In this document: piece after piece, positions 4,487 to 8,819 of the stretch
Layout: every line of letters begins with the position of its first letter
How positions within the stretch are numbered: the stretch's first letter is position 1
From: Pseudomonadota bacterium
GTDB taxonomy: Bacteria > Pseudomonadota > Alphaproteobacteria > Rhizobiales > Xanthobacteraceae
NCBI GenBank assembly: GCA_023392205.1
Contig: JAEVZN010000228.1
Location: 1-8,819 of the forward strand
Reading direction: 5' to 3'
Length of the DNA: 8,819 bases
Program-made: the position numbers and the translations under genes
Notes under the pieces: generated by a model
What the model was told of the DNA's origin: nothing
Databases searched by the model: none
The model's input: the letters and a program-made list of their open reading frames with translations, nothing else

Positions 4487-5962
4487 TTACGCCAGTCCGA
4501 GTTTGCGCCGCAGGATCTCGTTCACGGCTTGCGGGTTGGCCTTGCCGCCGGATGACTTCATGACCTGACCGACGAACCAGCCGAGCATGGCCGGCTTCTC
4601 TTTCGCCTGCGCAACCTTGTCGGGGTTGGCGGCAACGATGTCGTCGATGGCTTTCTCGATGGCACCGAGGTCGGTGACCTGCTTCATCCCGCGCTCTTCG
4701 ACGATCACGAGCGGGTCTCCGCCATTGACCCATACGATCTCGAACAATTCCTTGGCGATCTTGCCGGAAATCGTCCGGTCACCGATCAGATCCAGGATCG
4801 CACCCAGTTGCGCGGCACTCACAGGCGATGCGGAGAAATCCTTGCCTTCTTTGTTCAGGCGGCCGGCGAGTTCGTTGATCGTCCAGTTGGCCGCGAGTTT
4901 CGCGTCGCGGCCGGTTGCGACGGTCTCGAAGAAGTCGGCCATCTCGCGTTCGGCAATCAGCACATCCGCATCATAGGCCGACAGGCCGAGGCTTCCCGTG
5001 AACCGCGCCTTCTTCTCGTCCGGCAGTTCCGGCAATTGCGCCCGCAGCCCCTCGACATAGGCATCGTCGAATTCCAGCGGCAACAGATCCGGATCGGGGA
5101 AGTACCGGTAGTCATGCGCCTCTTCCTTGGAGCGCATCGACCGCGTTTCGCCCTTGCCCGGATCGAACAGCCGGGTTTCCTGGACGATCTCGCCGCCCTC
5201 TTCCAGGATTTCGATCTGACGGCGCGCCTCGTATTCGATGGCCTGCCCGATGAAGCGGATCGAGTTGACGTTTTTGATCTCGCAGCGCGTCCCGAGACTC
5301 TGCCCGGGGCGGCGGACCGACACGTTGACGTCGGCGCGCAGGCTGCCCTTCTCCATATCGCCGTCGCAGGTGCCGAGATAACGCAGGATCGCGCGCAGCT
5401 TGCTGACGAAGGCCTTGGCCTGTTCGGCGGACCGCAGATCGGGCTTCGACACGATCTCCATCAGGGCCACGCCGGACCGGTTCAGGTCGACAAGCGACAA
5501 TGTCGGATGCTGATCGTGGACGCTCTTGCCCGCATCCTGTTCCAGATGCACGCGCTCGATGCCGACATCGAAATTCTGCCCGTCCGGCAGCGCGACCGTG
5601 ACCACGCCCTCGCCCACCACCGGCGACTTGTACTGGCTGATCTGATAGCCCTGCGGCAGATCGGGATAGAAATAATTCTTCCGGTCGAACACCGACCGTT
5701 TGTTGATCTCCGCTTTCAGTCCAAGCCCGGTCCGGATCGCCTGACGGACGCATTCCTCGTTGATGACCGGCAACATGCCGGGCATGGCCGCATCGACCAG
5801 CGAGACATGCGAATTCGGCTCCCCGCCGAACGCGGTCGATGCGCCGGAGAACAGTTTCGATTCCGACCTGACCTGGGCATGAACTTCCATGCCGATCACG
5901 ACTTCCCAGTCACCATCGGCGCCGCGGATCAGGTTCGGGTTCCTGGGAGATGCCTTGTTCAT
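4487..5962 (-). CDS. gatB: Asp-tRNA(Asn)/Glu-tRNA(Gln) amidotransferase subunit B
   Basis: GatB binds the misacylated tRNA and activates its carboxyl group with ATP; ammonia from GatA then forms Gln-tRNA(Gln) or Asn-tRNA(Asn). The 491-residue length is normal. Family signatures appear in order: [12 protein letters not shown] (20-31), [19 protein letters not shown] (92-110), [12 protein letters not shown] (135-146), [12 protein letters not shown] (206-217), [12 protein letters not shown] (223-234) and [14 protein letters not shown] (283-296). The signature ADVNVSVR has Ala where many homologues have Cys. The last third is the helical YqeY-like tail domain that recognises tRNA, ending in [14 protein letters not shown] at 5962 is 3 nt after the gatA stop, so translation is probably coupled; GGTGGTGGTGA upstream is only a weak binding site. 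It is the last gene of the operon. I see no strong terminator after it. Confidence 0.98.
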   Translation of the reverse strand: MNKASPRNPNLIRGADGDWEVVIGMEVHAQVRSESKLFSGASTAFGGEPNSHVSLVDAAMPGMLPVINEECVRQAIRTGLGLKAEINKRSVFDRKNYFYPDLPQGYQISQYKSPVVGEGVVTVALPDGQNFDVGIERVHLEQDAGKSVHDQHPTLSLVDLNRSGVALMEIVSKPDLRSAEQAKAFVSKLRAILRYLGTCDGDMEKGSLRADVNVSVRRPGQSLGTRCEIKNVNSIRFIGQAIEYEARRQIEILEEGGEIVQETRLFDPGKGETRSMRSKEEAHDYRYFPDPDLLPLEFDDAYVEGLRAQLPELPDEKKARFTGSLGLSAYDADVLIAEREMADFFETVATGRDAKLAANWTINELAGRLNKEGKDFSASPVSAAQLGAILDLIGDRTISGKIAKELFEIVWVNGGDPLVIVEERGMKQVTDLGAIEKAIDDIVAANPDKVAQAKEKPAMLGWFVGQVMKSSGGKANPQAVNEILRRKLGLA

Positions 5963-5965
5963 CGG

Positions 5966-7441
5966 TCACCACCACCGCGCGGGCGCGTAATAGCCCGCAG
6001 CCTGCTCGATCACCTCGCCCAGCGAGAACAATGTCTCCTCGTCGAACGGCCGCCCGATCAATTGCAGTCCAAGCGGCAAACCTTCCGCCGACAATCCGGC
6101 CGGCACCGACATGCCCGGCAATCCCGCCATGTTCACGGTCACGGTGAAGATGTCGTTCAGATACATCTCGATTGGGTCGGCGCCGCCTTTCTCGCCCACC
6201 CCGAAGGCGGCCGAAGGCGTGGCCGGCGTCAGGATCGCATCGACGCCTTTCGCGAAGACCTCTTCGAAATCCCGCTTGATCAGGGTTCGCACCTTCTGCG
6301 CACGCAGGTAATAGGCATCGTAATAGCCGGCCGACAGGACATAGGTGCCGATCATCACCCTGCGCCGCACCTCGGCGCCAAATCCCGCGGCGCGCGTGGC
6401 TTCATACATGCCCGTCACGTCGCGGCCGTTCTCCCGCAAACCGTAGCGCACGCCGTCATAGCGCGCGAGATTGGACGATGCCTCGGCCGGCGCCACGATA
6501 TAATAGGCGGGCAAAGCGTATTGCGTATGCGGCAGCGAAATGTCGACCATCTCGGCCCCGGCATCCTTCAGCCATGCCGCGCCCTTCTCCCACAGCGTGT
6601 CGATTTCCTGTGGCATGCCGTCGAGCCGGTATTCCTTTGGAATGCCGATCTTCATGCCCTTCACCGATCGGCCAATGGCCTGCTCGTAATCGGGCACCGG
6701 CATATCGGCGCTGGTGGTGTCCTTGGGATCGTGCCCTGCCATCGACCGCAGCAGCATCGCGTTGTCGCGGACCGTCCGGGTGAACGGGCCGGCCTGATCG
6801 AGCGATGACGCGAAGGCCACGATCCCCCAGCGCGAGCAACGTCCATAGGTCGGCTTCATACCGACAATGCCGGCAAACGCGGCCGGTTGCCGGATCGATC
6901 CGCCGGTATCGGTCCCGGTCGCGCCAAGACAAAGCCGCGCGGCAACGGCTGCCGCCGATCCGCCCGAGGAGCCGCCGGGCACCAGCGGCGTATTCGAGCC
7001 CTGCCGCCGCCAGGGCGACACCACCGGACCGAAATGCGAGGTCTCGTTCGACGAGCCCATGGCGAATTCGTCATTGTTGGTCTTGCCGATCATCACCGCG
7101 CCGTCGCGCCACAATTGCGCAGTGACGGTCGATTCATAGGTCGGCACAAAATTGCCGAGGATCTTAGAGCACGCGGTCGTGCGCACGTCGCGCGTACAGA
7201 ACAGATCCTTGATTCCGAGCGGGATGCCCTCAAGCGGACCGGCCTCGCCTTTCGCCAGACGGCGATCCGCTTCCATGGCATGCGCGCGCGCATGGTCCGG
7301 CGTCTCCAGCACGAAGGCGTTGAGCGCCCGCGCCTGTTCGACCGCTGCGAGATGGGCGTCCGTCAGTTCGGTGGCGGTGATGGATTTCGATGTGAGGGCG
7401 TCACGGGCCTGCGCAATCGTCAGTGTCGTCAGGTCGGTCAT
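5966..7441 (-). CDS. gatA: Asp-tRNA(Asn)/Glu-tRNA(Gln) amidotransferase subunit A
   Basis: GatA is the glutaminase of the complex and an amidase-signature enzyme. It hydrolyses glutamine and passes ammonia to GatB. The protein is 491 residues, full length. The Ser-cisSer-Lys triad is visible: Lys78 in [10 protein letters not shown], cis-Ser158 in [13 protein letters not shown], and nucleophile Ser182 in [12 protein letters not shown]. The spacing of 24 residues between the two serines is that of the family. [14 protein letters not shown] (120-133) and [12 protein letters not shown] are further GatA hallmarks. The ATG at 7441 overlaps the stop of the preceding small gene as ATGA, and no separate binding site is evident, which implies translational coupling. 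A 666-codon open frame on the opposite strand across gatA and gatB is a composition effect. Confidence 0.98.
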   Translation of the reverse strand: MTDLTTLTIAQARDALTSKSITATELTDAHLAAVEQARALNAFVLETPDHARAHAMEADRRLAKGEAGPLEGIPLGIKDLFCTRDVRTTACSKILGNFVPTYESTVTAQLWRDGAVMIGKTNNDEFAMGSSNETSHFGPVVSPWRRQGSNTPLVPGGSSGGSAAAVAARLCLGATGTDTGGSIRQPAAFAGIVGMKPTYGRCSRWGIVAFASSLDQAGPFTRTVRDNAMLLRSMAGHDPKDTTSADMPVPDYEQAIGRSVKGMKIGIPKEYRLDGMPQEIDTLWEKGAAWLKDAGAEMVDISLPHTQYALPAYYIVAPAEASSNLARYDGVRYGLRENGRDVTGMYEATRAAGFGAEVRRRVMIGTYVLSAGYYDAYYLRAQKVRTLIKRDFEEVFAKGVDAILTPATPSAAFGVGEKGGADPIEMYLNDIFTVTVNMAGLPGMSVPAGLSAEGLPLGLQLIGRPFDEETLFSLGEVIEQAAGYYAPARWW

Positions 7442-7683
7442 TCGTCGGGACTGTCACAGGCAAATGAGGATTGGGCGGGCGTCGAGGCGGCGGCGACCGG
7501 CGCTTTCTGCCGGATCACCCTGGTGCCGTCCGGCTCCTCGGTGACTTCGATCTCGTCGGGCATGGGCAGGCCCAGCGACCGCAGGTCCTCTTCCGAATGC
7601 CCGGCCGGCATCTCGCCGCGGGCGATCTGCTGAAGCAGCTCCCAGCGGTAATACATGTCCGACTGTTCACAGGCGAGGCACAT
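7438..7683 (-). CDS. Uncharacterised small CxxC protein within the gat operon
   Basis: This 81-residue product starts [20 protein letters not shown], placing a CxxC pair at residues 2 and 5. It continues with an acidic middle ([21 protein letters not shown]) and a low-complexity Ala/Pro end; a third cysteine is at 76. An N-terminal CxxC could bind a metal or be redox active, but nothing identifies a family. I chose ATG at 7683, with AAGG about 9 nt upstream. The same frame could start three codons earlier at TTG (7692), but that lies directly on the AAGG. It sits 39 nt after gatC and overlaps gatA by 4 nt, so it is certainly co-transcribed and probably sets gatA translation. I recall similar short genes beside gatA in Bradyrhizobium relatives, though I could not check this here. 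A role in GatCAB assembly or regulation is only inference. Confidence 0.8.
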   Translation of the reverse strand: MCLACEQSDMYYRWELLQQIARGEMPAGHSEEDLRSLGLPMPDEIEVTEEPDGTRVIRQKAPVAAASTPAQSSFACDSPDE

Positions 7684-7722
7684 GAAAGACAACCTTCACA
7701 TCGGGACCGTCACACGATCCGG

Positions 7723-8010
7723 CTATTCGACGACCTTGGGCACCGCGAAATATGGCCCCTCCGACAAGGGCGCGTTACGCAGAATCTGATCCGCGATGCC
7801 GCCGTCGGTCACCGCATCCACCCGCTTCTTCATGGTCATCGGCGTCACCGATGTCATCGGCTCAACGCCGCTCACATCGACGGCCGACAATTGCTCGACA
7901 AAGGCCAGGATCGCATTCAGCTCCCCGCGCAGATGCTCCACCTCGTCGTCGGCGACGGCGATGCGGGACAGATGGGCGATGCGGCGGACGGTGGCCGTGT
8001 CGACAGACAT
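7723..8010 (-). CDS. gatC: Asp-tRNA(Asn)/Glu-tRNA(Gln) amidotransferase subunit C
   Basis: GatC is the small scaffold that wraps around GatA and holds it to GatB. The 95-residue length is typical. It has the N-terminal helical part [29 protein letters not shown] (about 7-35), then the conserved [12 protein letters not shown] (47-58) and the C-terminal [16 protein letters not shown] that packs on GatA. The start at 8010 has GGAGA (8021-8017) 6 nt upstream. It is the first gene of the operon, 104 bp from the haloacid dehalogenase gene, with a promoter candidate in that gap. The 10-bp palindrome CTCCGCGGAG at 8018-8027 covers the binding site and could weakly hinder initiation. Confidence 0.97.
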   Translation of the reverse strand: MSVDTATVRRIAHLSRIAVADDEVEHLRGELNAILAFVEQLSAVDVSGVEPMTSVTPMTMKKRVDAVTDGGIADQILRNAPLSEGPYFAVPKVVE

Positions 8011-8046
8011 ATAATGTCTCCGCGGAGGGATTTCCGCTCGGGGTGG

Positions 8047-8075
8047 CTATAGCAGAGCGCCGTTTCCGCAGGCAA
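8047..8075 (-). promoter_or_regulatory. Candidate promoter of the gat operon
   Basis: On the minus strand TTGCCT (8075 to 8070) and CTATAG (8052 to 8047) are exactly 17 bp apart, a good fit to alphaproteobacterial housekeeping promoters. Transcription would start near 8040, giving a leader of about 30 nt that contains the gatC binding site. The -35 region TTGCCTGCGG is identical to the one proposed for tRNA-Ser. Confidence 0.5.
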
Positions 8076-8114
8076 CCGAAGGTGTTCTCCCGCACGCGCC
8101 GCGGACCTGCAAGT

Positions 8115-8813
8115 CTAGACGCCAAGCTTTCGGGCAAGATCGACAAAGTCGGAGGCCGCGACGTCGACCGGTATTGTCGGCGCGGATTCTCCGCCGCGTC
8201 CGGGTCCGTATTCGTTCGCGCGTGCGACATGCGCGGTCCGCAGACCCAATGCCGCCGCCGCGGCCAGATCGAAGCTGTGCGCAGCCACCATCATGCATTG
8301 CTCCGGCGCAAGATCGAGCGCCGCGCAGGCCGAGCGATAAACGCCCGGCTTCGGCTTGTAATCCCCTGCCAGTTCCGCGCCCAGAATGGCATCCCATCGG
8401 AAATCGTTGTGCCGCGCGAGTTGCACCATCATCGAGATATTGCCGTTCGATACCGGCGCGAGAAGAAAGTGGTCGCGCAGCAGCGCCAGACCTTCCGGCA
8501 CATCCGGCCAGGGCGGCAGGCGATGCCAGGCGGTGTTGAGCAAGACGCATTCGTCTTCCGACAACGCATCGAGCCCGAAACGCGGACGGATGCGATCGAG
8601 ATTGCGCCGGTGCAGGAGATCCAGTTTGCAGAAAGCGATCGCACCGGACCGCACCTCTTCCATGGCCGGCTGATATTCAGCGCGCCACGCATCGGAAAAC
8701 GCGATCCAGTCGATCTCGTGGCCGAGTGGCGAAAGCAGCCGCTTGGCCTCCGCGGCGATGCCGGTGCGCCAGTTCACCAGCGTGCCGAACACATCAAACA
8801 GCAACGCTCTCAC
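8115..8813 (-). CDS. Haloacid dehalogenase type II (HAD superfamily)
   Basis: The 232-residue protein matches (S)-2-haloacid dehalogenases, cytoplasmic enzymes that hydrolyse 2-haloalkanoic acids to hydroxy acids through an aspartyl ester. Motif I is LLFDVFGTLV with nucleophile Asp7 and Thr11; Arg44 (DAWRAEY) matches the substrate-binding Arg41 of the Pseudomonas enzyme L-DEX YL. Motif II is VSNGN (Ser122, Asn123) and motif III YKPKPGVY (Lys153, Tyr159). Motif IV reads VAAHSFDLAAA, with Asp182 retained but His179 where L-DEX YL has Asn177, and Ala177 for Ser175. The AHxxDL form occurs in a large subgroup whose true substrates are often unknown, so the physiological substrate is uncertain. The start is GTG at 8813. 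Only 6 nt precede it in the window (ending GAG directly before), so a start further upstream cannot be excluded. The stop TAG is at 8115; I see no clear terminator after it. Confidence 0.9.
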   Translation of the reverse strand: MRALLFDVFGTLVNWRTGIAAEAKRLLSPLGHEIDWIAFSDAWRAEYQPAMEEVRSGAIAFCKLDLLHRRNLDRIRPRFGLDALSEDECVLLNTAWHRLPPWPDVPEGLALLRDHFLLAPVSNGNISMMVQLARHNDFRWDAILGAELAGDYKPKPGVYRSACAALDLAPEQCMMVAAHSFDLAAAAALGLRTAHVARANEYGPGRGGESAPTIPVDVAASDFVDLARKLGV

Positions 8814-8819
8814 CTCGCC

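Noticed and set aside
4182..4568. 128-codon plus-strand frame
   Set aside because: It continues into gatB antisense sequence, and no part resembles a known protein.
4808..6808. 666-codon open frame on the plus strand
   Set aside because: It lies wholly antisense to gatB and gatA, which are unmistakable. Its His/Arg/Asp-rich translation is the usual mirror of GC-rich coding sequence and shows no domain or ribosome binding site.
1..8819. CRISPR array, insertion sequence, prophage, toxin-antitoxin or defence system
   Set aside because: No regularly spaced repeats, transposase or integrase motifs, target-site duplications or recognisable defence proteins were found on either strand.

Overview
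The window reads as chromosomal, GC-rich alphaproteobacterial DNA, most likely from the order Hyphomicrobiales and close to the Bradyrhizobium/Rhodopseudomonas/Xanthobacteraceae side. The reasons are a Rhizobiales-type porin (mature N-terminus ADLPVKA, then a VCSLYG...YYYIPGTDTCIKIGGY block), a gatC-x-gatA-gatB operon, a Nu-class (YfcG-like) glutathione transferase and short lysine/alanine-rich proteins. This is inference from protein character; no database was searched.

Layout, left to right. 1-697 (minus): 5' part of a secreted outer-membrane porin cut by the window edge, with a structured upstream leader (about 698-850) that may hide its Shine-Dalgarno sequence. 823-1365: no convincing gene, but one interleaved pair of inverted repeats. 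1366-1458 (minus): tRNA-Ser(GCU) with encoded CCA. 1553-1822 (minus): 89-residue Sel1-repeat protein. 1982-2005: textbook intrinsic terminator for the minus-strand gene to its right. 2085-2963 (minus): glutathione transferase with a lysine/alanine/arginine-rich histone-H1-like tail. 3101-3517 (plus): exported lysine/alanine-rich protein with a two-cysteine C-terminal module. 3670-3787: two back-to-back long stem-loops. 3809-3904 (minus): a 31-residue extremely basic protein with a strong ribosome binding site. 3905-4486: no clear gene, with A/T-tracts and small inverted repeats.

4487-8010 (minus) is one operon for the GatCAB amidotransferase, which converts Glu-tRNA(Gln) and/or Asp-tRNA(Asn) to the correct amidated tRNA. 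The order is gatC, an uncharacterised 81-residue CxxC protein, gatA, gatB. The small gene overlaps gatA by the ATGA tetranucleotide and gatA is 3 nt from gatB, so the last three are probably translationally coupled. A promoter candidate lies just upstream of gatC at 8047-8075. 8115-8813 (minus) is a type II haloacid dehalogenase whose GTG start is 6 nt from the window end.

Most of the window is ordinary housekeeping sequence. The parts that deserve attention are: (a) a cluster of three lysine/alanine-rich proteins within 1.9 kb, one of them fused to a glutathione transferase; (b) the tandem hairpins at 3670-3787; (c) the small CxxC gene embedded in the gat operon; (d) the structured leader of the porin. 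I see no transposon, phage, CRISPR array or defence system.
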